A stretch of 64,000 nt of DNA, taken from the NCBI GenBank assembly GCA_002162685.1, contig MAAQ01000012.1, positions 1 through 64,000 of the forward strand. Reading direction: 5' to 3'. Below are positions 43,385 to 51,202 of the stretch, piece after piece; positions within the stretch are counted from its first letter, which is position 1, and the number at the start of each line of letters is the position of its first letter. This DNA is from Flavobacteriales bacterium 33_180_T64 (lineage in GTDB: Bacteria > Bacteroidota > Bacteroidia > Flavobacteriales > Flavobacteriaceae). The notes below the pieces were generated by a model that saw nothing but the letters and a program-made list of their open reading frames with translations, searched no databases and was not told the origin of the DNA. The translations under genes were made by a program, and so were the position numbers.

Positions 43385-44461
43385 ATGAAAACAATATTTA
43401 AGATCTTACTCGTCCTATTTTTCTCTTCGACATTACTGTTTACCTCTTGTAGAAAAGAAGAAATAGAATTGATAGAAACACCTCTAGAAGAGATGTTATT
43501 ACCCAATTCTAGTATTGCAAATTTAATGCAACGTACTGCAAGTAATGATGGTTCTAATGACAACATATTAGATTATGCCAACTGTTTCAATATTCAACTT
43601 CCGGTAACTGTAACTGCAAATTCAATTGAAGTTACTATAACTAATGATATTGGTTATAATTTTGTTGAATCTATCTTTGATGATACAGATGATGATACAG
43701 ATACACTGATAATAGCGTTCCCTATTACTCTTGTTTTTTCTGATTTCTCAGAAGTTATAATTAATAACAATACGGAGTTAAATAGCTATGCTATAAACTG
43801 TAATGGCGAAAACATAAGTGATGCAGATATTGAATGTATTGATTTTGTTTATCCAATTTCTGTTTCAATTTTTAATACAAATAACGAATTGATTTCTACA
43901 GAAACATTCACAATTGATAGTGAACTTTACTCTTTTATTGATACCATTGCTGACACTGATATAGTGCGTATAAACTTTCCTATTTCTGTAACTCTATCTA
44001 ATGCGTCGCAAGTTATAATTAACTCCCTTACAGAACTTGAAAACACAATAGAAAACGCACAAGATGATTGTGATGAAGATGATGATTATGATTATAATGA
44101 TGATGATTGTGATTTCTGTTCTCCAGAAGAATTATTTAGCGTGCTCACCAATTGCTCAGACTGGTTTGTCCTCAAGCTAAAACGCAACGATATCAATTAT
44201 GATACTGCATATGAAGGTTACGATTTTAACTTCTTTACAGACGGAACTCTTTCGGTTTTTTGGAATACAACAACAGTATATGGTACATGGTCAACTTCAG
44301 GTTCAGGAAATAATATTACCGTAATTATAGATGTACCAAGTTTACCATTATGTAACAATAATTGGATTTTACATGAAATTGATGATTATGGAGCCACTAC
44401 TAAAGTTGATTTTAGAGTTGGTGACGATGATAGATTACGATATAAAAACACTTGCAATTAG
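43385..44461 (+). CDS. Acidic lipoprotein with two-fold internal repeat
   Basis: 358 residues. Lipobox LLFTSC (Cys22) followed by RKEE, compatible with surface export. Two related units of about 67 residues (about 66-132 and 149-217) share the ending FPI..V..S..S.VIIN...EL. An Asp-rich stretch (about 227-243, DDCDEDDDYDYNDDDCD) with paired Cys could bind Ca or another metal. The C-terminal third (WFVLKLKRNDINYDTAYEGY to RVGDDDRLRYKN) is lipocalin-like. No precise family recognised. It diverges from the FecI-like gene. Confidence 0.8.
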   Translation: MKTIFKILLVLFFSSTLLFTSCRKEEIELIETPLEEMLLPNSSIANLMQRTASNDGSNDNILDYANCFNIQLPVTVTANSIEVTITNDIGYNFVESIFDDTDDDTDTLIIAFPITLVFSDFSEVIINNNTELNSYAINCNGENISDADIECIDFVYPISVSIFNTNNELISTETFTIDSELYSFIDTIADTDIVRINFPISVTLSNASQVIINSLTELENTIENAQDDCDEDDDYDYNDDDCDFCSPEELFSVLTNCSDWFVLKLKRNDINYDTAYEGYDFNFFTDGTLSVFWNTTTVYGTWSTSGSGNNITVIIDVPSLPLCNNNWILHEIDDYGATTKVDFRVGDDDRLRYKNTCN

Positions 44462-44538
44462 CATACAATACATTGAAAAAGAAAAAGAAAATTGAGTTAG
44501 TTGTTCAGAATTAGTTAGTTAAAATTGTTTTGAAATTG

Positions 44539-44575
44539 AACTGCTTTGGTAAATAAAAAAGCTAAAGCAGTTTAA
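44539..44575 (+). terminator. Possible terminator after the acidic lipoprotein gene
   Basis: Arms aactgcttt and aaagcagtt separated by 16 nt, followed only by ttta. Weak T-run and long loop make this uncertain. Confidence 0.35.
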
Positions 44576-44598
44576 AACTCAGCTTAAAGAAAATAATC

Positions 44599-44982
44599 AT
44601 GCGTAAACTTATCACCATTATCATTGTTTTAGTTATTACTTCAATTATAGGCTATAACTACATCTATCAAAATCACAGAGATATAGAAAAAGAAATTGCA
44701 ACATTTAAAATCACTGTAACCGATTTGGCTTCTAGTTATTCTAAAAACCCAAATGCTGCTGAAACAAAATATTTAAATAATACTATTGAGGTTTTTGGAA
44801 TGATTTCAGAAATAAGTCCTAACACTATTACATTAGAGGATAAAGTGTTTTGTCAATTTACAAATTCTATTGAGCATATCATAAAAGAAAAGGCTCAAGT
44901 AAGAATAAAAGGACGTGTTATTGGATATGATGATTTACTAGAGCAAGTAAAACTAGATCAATGCACTATTAACAAAAAATGA
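44599..44982 (+). CDS. Small OB-fold (tRNA_anti-like) membrane-anchored protein
   Basis: 127 residues: an N-terminal hydrophobic anchor (about 4-22) and a beta-rich body, YLNNTIEVFGMISEISPNTI, TLEDKVFCQFTNS and AQVRIKGRVIGYDDLLEQVK, with the strand order of OB-fold tRNA_anti-like proteins. Such proteins often accompany c-type cytochrome or YceI genes in Bacteroidota. It precedes a T9SS protein gene by 26 bases. Confidence 0.75.
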   Translation: MRKLITIIIVLVITSIIGYNYIYQNHRDIEKEIATFKITVTDLASSYSKNPNAAETKYLNNTIEVFGMISEISPNTITLEDKVFCQFTNSIEHIIKEKAQVRIKGRVIGYDDLLEQVKLDQCTINKK

Positions 44983-45008
44983 ATTATTAATTAAATAAAT
45001 TTTACACT

Positions 45009-45764
45009 ATGAAAACAAATTACCTATTAAATTTATTACTGACAGCATCTATTTTTATAATAGCATCACAAACTTTAACAGCACAAGTAAGAATCGTTGA
45101 AGTTAATCCAACTACCAATGAGGTGAAAATTCATAATTATGGTCCAACAACTGTAAATGTATCTTCGTATTGGTTTTGCCACTTGTTTGCATATTCACAA
45201 TTAAATGGAGGAACAGTGCTAAGCGGTTCCCTTAATTTAGCTTCAGGAGCAGATGTTGTTGTTCAATCATCTACAAATTTTAATGCTACAGCTTCAGATT
45301 TAGGATTATATCAATCCCCTAGTTTTGGTTCAAGTACAGCAATGTTAGATTTCACACAATGGGGAAGTGGTGGCAATGGAAGAGAGAATGTTGCAGTAGC
45401 TAAAGGTATTTGGACTGCAGGAACCTTTATTAATGCTACACCTCCTTACGAATTTACTGGAACATCAACAGATCTTGGTGTTGGGTTCTGGGATACCCTT
45501 TTAAGTATTAATGATCTTGACAATACAACACGTTTTAATCTTTACCCAAACCCAACAAATTCTATACTTAATATAGAAACAGAACATAACGAAACAGAAT
45601 TATTATTTCAGGTATTTGATCTTCTTGGAAAGCAAATTCTCAATAAAACTATAGATATCCAAGCACTATCTTATCTTGATGTTACTGATTTAAATAGTGG
45701 CATTTATCTTATTAAAATTTCAGCTGGTGATAAATCTGAAACAAAACGATTTATTAAAAATTAA
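45009..45764 (+). CDS. T9SS-secreted lamin-tail-like protein (paralogue A)
   Basis: 251 residues: signal peptide, an N-terminal domain of about 140 residues (VRIVEVNPTTNEVKIHNYGP, then LSGSLNLASGADVVVQ and MLDFTQWGSGGNGRENVA) resembling lamin-tail folds, and a type A T9SS sorting domain (FNLYPNPTNSILNIETE to ETKRFIKN). Clearly related over its full length to the product at 47678-48448. Likely exported across the outer membrane and attached or released. Function unknown. Confidence 0.85.
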   Translation: MKTNYLLNLLLTASIFIIASQTLTAQVRIVEVNPTTNEVKIHNYGPTTVNVSSYWFCHLFAYSQLNGGTVLSGSLNLASGADVVVQSSTNFNATASDLGLYQSPSFGSSTAMLDFTQWGSGGNGRENVAVAKGIWTAGTFINATPPYEFTGTSTDLGVGFWDTLLSINDLDNTTRFNLYPNPTNSILNIETEHNETELLFQVFDLLGKQILNKTIDIQALSYLDVTDLNSGIYLIKISAGDKSETKRFIKN

Positions 45765-45775
45765 CATTTATAAAT

Positions 45776-45825
45776 AAGCCAAATACAACTTTAATAATAC
45801 TTAGTCGTATTTGGCTTTTATTTTA
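45776..45825 (+). terminator. Intrinsic terminator after paralogue A
   Basis: Arms aagccaaatac and gtatttggctt with a 20-nt loop, followed by ttattttaattt. It separates the T9SS gene from the DUF5777 gene, so they may be separate transcripts. Confidence 0.7.
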
Positions 45826-45836
45826 ATTTACAATCT

Positions 45837-46685
45837 ATGAAAACCCTATTCGCTATAATAGTATTAGTGCCTTTTCTCTCCCTTGCTCAAGATGATTTAT
45901 TAAATGAAATTGACACAGATACTATTGACAATCAATATGCAACAGCTGCTTTTAAAGGCTTGAAAATTGTTAATTTTGAATCCACAAAACTTGTAGCTGA
46001 AAAAGAATTCACATTTATAGTATCACATCGATTTGGCAGCATAGAAAATGGTTTTGATAGTTTTTTTGGTCTTGATGATGCTGTCACACGCTTGAATTTT
46101 GTTTATGGGGTTTCAGATGCGTTTAATATAGGGCTATCAAGAAGTTCATATCAAAAAATTTATGAAGCGTCTTTAAAATACAGACTATTAAGACAACAAG
46201 AAAACGGTTTTCCTTTTACAATTGTTGGTTTCAATTCCATTTTAGTTAATACATCATTAGAAAAAGATAATTTACCTAAATTAAAATTTAAACACCGCCT
46301 AGGCTATACTGTTCAAGTTTTAATTTCTCGAAAGGTAAATACAAATTTTTCATTTGAATTAGCACCAACATTTTTTCATGATAATTATGTGCAGCAAAAC
46401 AATCAAGACAATTCTCAATTTGCTTTAGGGTTTGGCACACGATATAAACTATCAAAACGCTGGTCTATAAATACAGATTATGGATGGCATCTAAACAGAG
46501 CTGATAATTCGCCTTTTAAAAACCCGCTATCAATAGGAATAGATTTAGAAACTGGTGGACATGTGTTTCAAATGCATTTTTCAAATGCGCAAGCGATGAA
46601 TACTAATGGTTTTTTAGGTCAAGCTACTGGTGACTGGAGTGATGGAAACATCTATTTTGGGTTTAATCTAAGCCGTGTATTTTAA
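45837..46685 (+). CDS. DUF5777 family outer-membrane beta-barrel protein
   Basis: 282 residues with signal peptide (MKTLFAIIVLVPFLSLAQ) and amphipathic strands throughout: LVAEKEFTFIVSHRFGSIEN, GFDSFFGLDDAVTRLNFVYG, FELAPTFFHD and NIYFGFNLSRVF with a C-terminal Phe typical of barrels. The GSIENGFDSFFGLD motif is that of DUF5777. Starts an apparent unit with a CxxCH lipoprotein (11-base gap) and YceI (38-base gap). Function unknown. Confidence 0.85.
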   Translation: MKTLFAIIVLVPFLSLAQDDLLNEIDTDTIDNQYATAAFKGLKIVNFESTKLVAEKEFTFIVSHRFGSIENGFDSFFGLDDAVTRLNFVYGVSDAFNIGLSRSSYQKIYEASLKYRLLRQQENGFPFTIVGFNSILVNTSLEKDNLPKLKFKHRLGYTVQVLISRKVNTNFSFELAPTFFHDNYVQQNNQDNSQFALGFGTRYKLSKRWSINTDYGWHLNRADNSPFKNPLSIGIDLETGGHVFQMHFSNAQAMNTNGFLGQATGDWSDGNIYFGFNLSRVF

Positions 46686-46696
46686 ATTATAAAAAG

Positions 46697-47059
46697 ATGA
46701 AAAACATATATAAGTTATATTTTATACTAATCTCATTAGTATTTAGTTGCTCTAACGCTAATGAAGAAGATTTAATTGATGCAACTCCACTACCTACAAT
46801 AGTTACTTATACAGACAATGTAAAATCTATTATTGATAATAACTGTATCATATGTCACAATAATCCACCTGAAAATGGAGCGCCTATGTCATTACTAACC
46901 TACTCTGATGTTAAAAATGCTGTCGAAAACAGAGGTTTAATTCAACGTGTCTCTTCTAATGACCAAGCGTTCTTAATGCCTTTTGGCGGACCACGTTTAC
47001 CTCAAGCGTTAATAGATTTAATTGTGCAATGGGAAATAAACGGCTTGTTAGAGAACTAA
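46697..47059 (+). CDS. Mono-haem cytochrome c-like lipoprotein
   Basis: 120 residues. Lipobox LVFSC (Cys18). One haem-attachment motif CIICHN (C50, C53, H54) and a candidate axial Met in FLMPFGGPRLPQ (M94). C-terminal LIDLIVQWEINGLLEN is the closing helix typical of cytochrome c. Lies between a DUF5777 barrel and a YceI gene, so it may pass electrons in the periplasm. Confidence 0.87.
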   Translation: MKNIYKLYFILISLVFSCSNANEEDLIDATPLPTIVTYTDNVKSIIDNNCIICHNNPPENGAPMSLLTYSDVKNAVENRGLIQRVSSNDQAFLMPFGGPRLPQALIDLIVQWEINGLLEN

Positions 47060-47097
47060 CTTTCTCTATTTTGAAAATATTAATTAAAACGATTTAA

Positions 47098-47637
47098 ATG
47101 AAAAAATTACTACACATATTCTTATTTGTTTCAATAAGTATTTCAGCTCAAAACAAATACATTACAAAAACTGGAGTTATCAATTTTGAAGCATCAGTTC
47201 CTTCATTTGAAGAAGTGTCGGCAAAAAATAATTCTGTTACTGCAATTATTAATACTGAAAATGGTGCTATGGCAGCATTAGCATTGGTGAAAGGTTTTCG
47301 TTTTAAAAATGCGTTAATGGAAGAACATTTTAATGAGAATTACGCTGAGTCTGATAAATTTTCGAAAGCAACTTTCAAAGGAACTATAGAACATTTTGAC
47401 TTAGAAAAAACAGAAATGACAACGTATCATTTAAATGGAGAGCTCACATTTCATGGCAAGACTAAAACTATAAATAATATTGCTATAGCAGTATTAATTG
47501 AAAAAAATAAAATAACACTTACAAGTAATTTTAAAGTCAAAGCATCAGATTTTGATATTGATATTCCTAAAATTGTGAGTAATAAAATTGCTCAAGATAT
47601 AGAAATCTCTTTTCAATTTGTATTGCTTAAAAAATAA
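47098..47637 (+). CDS. YceI-family lipocalin-like protein
   Basis: 179 residues with signal peptide (MKKLLHIFLFVSISISAQ) and the YceI beta-barrel pattern: GVINFEASVPSFEEVSAKNN, FRFKNALMEEHFNENYAESD, TFKGTIEHFDLEKTEM and GELTFHGKTKTINNIAI. YceI proteins bind polyisoprenoid-type lipids; the periplasmic role is not settled. In many Bacteroidota the gene is near a cytochrome and a DUF5777 gene, as here. Confidence 0.92.
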   Translation: MKKLLHIFLFVSISISAQNKYITKTGVINFEASVPSFEEVSAKNNSVTAIINTENGAMAALALVKGFRFKNALMEEHFNENYAESDKFSKATFKGTIEHFDLEKTEMTTYHLNGELTFHGKTKTINNIAIAVLIEKNKITLTSNFKVKASDFDIDIPKIVSNKIAQDIEISFQFVLLKK

Positions 47638-47677
47638 AAGCTATTCTCTTAAAGGAATGGTTTTATTAAATTTTATA

Positions 47678-48448
47678 TTATTGCTTTATAAATCGTTTTG
47701 TTTGTATAATATCATCACTTGAAATTTTCACAATATATATCCCTGTATTCCATTTACTAACATTAATAGATATTGTTTGCAGATTACTTATATCTCTTTC
47801 AATTACTTTTTTTCCTAATAAATCAAATACTTTAATAGTCGCATTTTCAATATGACTAGGGATTGTAACATTAAGGTTTAATGAAGCAGGATTAGGAGTA
47901 ATTGCAAACTTCGTAATACCATCAAAATCTTCTACATCCAAAAGTGTATCCCAAAAACCGACTCCATAATCTGTTGCACTCCCAGTAAACTCATAAGGTG
48001 ATGCAATATTAATAAAGGTTCCTGCAGTCCAAAAACCGTTAGTAACAGCTTGAGACTCTCTACCAATACCACCAGCTCCCCATTGTATAAAATCAACCAT
48101 ATTGGCCGCATCACCAAAACTACCTGCTGGCAAATACAATCCTAAATCTGAAGATGCATCTGTTAATACACTAGCATTAGAAAATAAAACAGTAACTTCT
48201 ACTTCTGCATTTGGTGCTAAATTAAGATTACCACTTAATAAAGTCATATTACTTAATGCATTATATGAAAATCTGGCACATAACCTATAAGCAGAAATAT
48301 CTACAGTTGTAGATCCAAAATTTTTAATTTTAACTTGTTCTGTTGTAGGATTTACCTCAATAATTCTAAATTGAGCATTAATATTTTGAATTGAAAATCC
48401 AAAACAAAACATTAAAATAAGCATGTGAAAAGAGTATTTTTTTTTCAT
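47678..48448 (-). CDS. T9SS-secreted lamin-tail-like protein (paralogue B)
   Basis: 256 residues, related to the protein at 45009-45764 across its full length: FRIIEVNPTTEQVKIKNFGS, LLSGNLNLAPNAEVEV, MVDFIQWGAGGIGRESQAV and SPYEFTGSATDYGVGFWDTL. The type A sorting domain (FAITPNPASLNLNVTI to TKRFIKQ) is closer to those of the next two genes. It is convergent with yceI and on the opposite strand from paralogue A, so the pair brackets the barrel-cytochrome-YceI genes. Confidence 0.85.
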   Translation of the reverse strand: MKKKYSFHMLILMFCFGFSIQNINAQFRIIEVNPTTEQVKIKNFGSTTVDISAYRLCARFSYNALSNMTLLSGNLNLAPNAEVEVTVLFSNASVLTDASSDLGLYLPAGSFGDAANMVDFIQWGAGGIGRESQAVTNGFWTAGTFINIASPYEFTGSATDYGVGFWDTLLDVEDFDGITKFAITPNPASLNLNVTIPSHIENATIKVFDLLGKKVIERDISNLQTISINVSKWNTGIYIVKISSDDIIQTKRFIKQ

Positions 48449-48524
48449 AATACTTTGATTTTACAGGTTAAGTTATCTACAATTTAGTGATTTTTTCAAT
48501 TGATTAATAATAATTCGTACAAAT

Positions 48525-48560
48525 AAAAAACCCATCAAGTCATAACTTGATGGGTTTTTT
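48525..48560 (-). terminator. Strong intrinsic terminator downstream of the jelly-roll-like T9SS gene
   Basis: Arms aaaaaacccatcaagt and acttgatgggtttttt, 4-nt loop; perfect 16-bp stem with T-runs both ways. Confidence 0.9.
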
Positions 48561-48578
48561 ATTAAAATTTACTACGCT

Positions 48579-49451
48579 TTATTGCTTTACAAAACGCTTT
48601 GTAAGTGTTTGATTATCTGAATAAACCCTAACAAGATACACACCCGAGTTCCATTTAGAAACATCTATCGAAGATGTTACATTACTTAATACTTTTGTAT
48701 ATACCTTCTTTCCTAAAACATCATAAACAATAACACTAGCATTCTCAAAGGAATTAGATAGCTTAATATTTAACTTTGCTGTTGCTGGATTTGGAGATAT
48801 TTCAAATTCATTTTGAATAGTAAGCTCTTCGGCATCTAATGTTGTAGATGCAATTATATTATCTAAGTTAATTGTAGATATAACAGTATCAGCACCAGTC
48901 CAAGTAGGCACAGTACTACTTAAAATTCTCATTGTGCTAACACTTGCTAATGCATCTGCTATGGTAACAGCTCCAGAACCTCCAACCGCAGTAAAATCTG
49001 CAGGAGAAATAGGAATTGTGATCGACTGCCAACCAGAACCTGCTATAACATTTACAGGAGTAGTTGAACAAATTCGTTTTCCGCTAGGCCCTTGAAAAGC
49101 AACTCTTAAATTTAAATCTGTAGTTAAAACCCTAACATCCATTTTAATTGCGACAACACCTTCACTAGTAAAATTTGAAGACCATTGATTCATGGCATTA
49201 AAAATAATCATTTTACTCCCAGCTCCACCAAATTCAGGAGGCGTAGATGTATAGGTTAAATAATTATCATCTACTCCATCTGGTCCATCTGTAGCAACAT
49301 TAGCAGGCGGAAACTCTGCATCACCAGGACTACCAATAATCCAATTCTGAGTTGTAGCATCTTCAAAATCATCAACCTGATTTGCAATCACTTGCGACGA
49401 TGTAATTAATGAGCTAAACAAAAGAGATAATAAAAGTAATTTTGTTTTCAT
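48579..49451 (-). CDS. T9SS-secreted protein with jelly-roll-like domain
   Basis: 290 residues: signal peptide (about 1-20), a beta-sandwich domain of about 190 residues (DDFEDATTQNWIIGSPGD, VAIKMDVRVLTTDLNLRVAF, GSGWQSITIPISPADFTAVG) like those of carbohydrate-binding or proprotein-convertase P domains, then a type A T9SS sorting domain (FEISPNPATAKLNIKLS to TLTKRFVKQ). It ends just before a strong terminator. Ligand unknown. Confidence 0.82.
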   Translation of the reverse strand: MKTKLLLLSLLFSSLITSSQVIANQVDDFEDATTQNWIIGSPGDAEFPPANVATDGPDGVDDNYLTYTSTPPEFGGAGSKMIIFNAMNQWSSNFTSEGVVAIKMDVRVLTTDLNLRVAFQGPSGKRICSTTPVNVIAGSGWQSITIPISPADFTAVGGSGAVTIADALASVSTMRILSSTVPTWTGADTVISTINLDNIIASTTLDAEELTIQNEFEISPNPATAKLNIKLSNSFENASVIVYDVLGKKVYTKVLSNVTSSIDVSKWNSGVYLVRVYSDNQTLTKRFVKQ

Positions 49452-49738
49452 AATTTATGTTTCAATTAAAACCGTAATTATATTAGATCTAACAACAATA
49501 GTTCCAAATTAGCAATTCTCATTTTTTTTTCTAAAATAACAATTTAAGAGCAACTGATTGGTATCATTTATCGAAAAATTAACTAACAGCTTTTATTTTT
49601 AAAGTATCGCTGTCGTTTTAATCAAATTTTGAAAAACCTATATTCATGCAGTAAAACTTCGCCAATATAAACGCAACACAAAATCTAGAAACAAAAATAT
49701 GTTTACCACTTCAATCCGTTTAATAATTATTAAAATAA
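49452..49738. other. Non-coding gap of about 290 bases
   Basis: Between two minus-strand T9SS genes. No ORF with a plausible protein, no strong hairpin until the terminator at 49739. AT-rich with a T-run at 49520-49532. It presumably carries the promoter of the 48579-49451 gene. Confidence 0.4.
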
Positions 49739-49770
49739 AAAAGCCATTAATTGATTAATTAATGGCTTTT
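49739..49770 (-). terminator. Intrinsic terminator after the DOMON gene
   Basis: Arms aaaagccattaatt and aattaatggctttt around a 4-nt loop (gatt). Confidence 0.85.
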
Positions 49771-49787
49771 AAAAATTCATATTAGTT

Positions 49788-50594
49788 CTACTCTTTGATA
49801 AAACGTTTTGTATGTGTAGCATTCTCAGTAGAAATCCTAACTAAGTATACACCATTATTCCATTTTGAAACGTCAATATTGGAAGATACAGAGCTTAATT
49901 TTTTATTTAAGATTTTCTTACCTAATACATCATAAACTTGTATTGTTACATCATTTGTAAATGTTGGTAAATTTACTGTGAAGTTTGATGACGCTGGATT
50001 TGGAGTAATTTGAAAATCACTTATTTCAAATTCTGGCTGACTTAATGTTAAAGACTGCATTGTAATCCCTCTGTTTGCAATACCATGCCATTCCAAATCA
50101 TAACCTGAAAATCGAGCTCTAGCCCAAGCTAATTCTATTGAAGTCGCAGAAGCAGAAAACACATAATCATTATTATTACCTGTATTTGTTGGTCGTGTAG
50201 CAACGATTGTTCTCTTTGAGTTTTCAGAATCAATCGTGTTTGTCACCACAGTCCAATCACGTTCTCCTTCAAGATCTTCAGTTGGAATTATTCCCGTAGC
50301 ATCGTCACCTGCAGTTTGACCAATATAACCATAATACCGATCTGTAAGGGTAGTACCATCATAGATAACAACGTCTTCTCCTGCGGTCATACCTTGTACC
50401 CCAAAACCAAGTCCTAACCATCTATCATCTGGGCCAATCATTGTTAAAGTTGTCGTTGTAGGATTAACATCTATTTGTATAGAATATTCTAAATCCGTAG
50501 TATTAGAAAGGTTTATTAAACCTGTAGTATAGGTCTGACTAAAAGCCACATTAAAATAAAATAAACCAATCAAGGCTAGTGTAATTTTTTTCAT
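49788..50594 (-). CDS. T9SS-secreted DOMON-domain protein with candidate haem ligands
   Basis: 268 residues: signal peptide (1-20), a DOMON-like beta-sandwich (about 21-180) and a type A T9SS domain (FQITPNPASSNFTVNL to THTKRFIKE). DOMON features: DDRWLGLGFGVQGMTAGEDV with M69, and YDLEWHGIANRG with H170. In the cytochrome domain of cellobiose dehydrogenase a Met and a His about 100 residues apart bind haem b, and the spacing here is 101. So this may be a secreted b-type cytochrome; sugar-binding DOMON domains are the alternative. The ankyrin gene lies 5 bases upstream. Confidence 0.78.
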   Translation of the reverse strand: MKKITLALIGLFYFNVAFSQTYTTGLINLSNTTDLEYSIQIDVNPTTTTLTMIGPDDRWLGLGFGVQGMTAGEDVVIYDGTTLTDRYYGYIGQTAGDDATGIIPTEDLEGERDWTVVTNTIDSENSKRTIVATRPTNTGNNNDYVFSASATSIELAWARARFSGYDLEWHGIANRGITMQSLTLSQPEFEISDFQITPNPASSNFTVNLPTFTNDVTIQVYDVLGKKILNKKLSSVSSNIDVSKWNNGVYLVRISTENATHTKRFIKE

Positions 50595-50599
50595 ACTAA

Positions 50600-51139
50600 T
50601 TATTTTTTATTGATGAGTTTTAATATCGATTCATTTTTTGTCATTGCGGCATAGTCCTTTGCTGTATTCCCTCTATTATCTTTGAAATCAACATCTGCAT
50701 CTGCATCCATTAACAATTTTATTATTCTTTCATTTTTAAAAATGATAGCATAATGCAATGGTGTAGTACCATTAACATCCGCTAAATTTGGATTCGCTTT
50801 TAACTCTAATAAACGTTCTACAATTACGGGTCTATTTTTGTAAACAGCAGCCATTAAAGGTGTTCCATAATTACTATTCCCATCAATATCTTTAACATTA
50901 GCTGCTAAAAACAAAGCAACATCTTGGTTTCCTTTATAACAAGCAAGTGTTAATGCGACATAACCATTGGTATCAATAGTATTAATCGTATCAGAATTAA
51001 TAGTCATTAATGCTTTAACGTCTTCTACTGTACCAAAACGTGCAATATCAAAAATGGTTTTTTGTGAAAAAGCAAAAGATGATATTAACAATAAGTTAAT
51101 TAAACAGAATTGTTTGATAGTCAAAATATTAAATTTCAA
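50600..51139 (-). CDS. Exported ankyrin-repeat protein
   Basis: 179 residues with a signal peptide (LINLLLISSFAFSQ) and about four ankyrin repeats: DTNGYVALTLACYKGNQDVA, GNSNYGTPLMAAVYKNRPVI, DVNGTTPLHYAIIFKNERII and DNRGNTAKDYAAMTKNESIL. Precedes the DOMON gene by 5 bases, so they are cotranscribed. In other bacteria a periplasmic ankyrin protein supports catalase or haem-enzyme function; a similar helper role here is inference. Confidence 0.9.
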   Translation of the reverse strand: MKFNILTIKQFCLINLLLISSFAFSQKTIFDIARFGTVEDVKALMTINSDTINTIDTNGYVALTLACYKGNQDVALFLAANVKDIDGNSNYGTPLMAAVYKNRPVIVERLLELKANPNLADVNGTTPLHYAIIFKNERIIKLLMDADADVDFKDNRGNTAKDYAAMTKNESILKLINKK

Positions 51140-51202
51140 TATTAATCAGCTAAATTAATACTTTTCATATAAATATATTAAGTCGTTTATCGAATAAATT
51201 GG

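Noticed and set aside
43330-43566. Minus-strand ORF of 78 codons antisense to the acidic lipoprotein gene
   Set aside because: It overlaps a real gene with a lipobox and shows no protein features.
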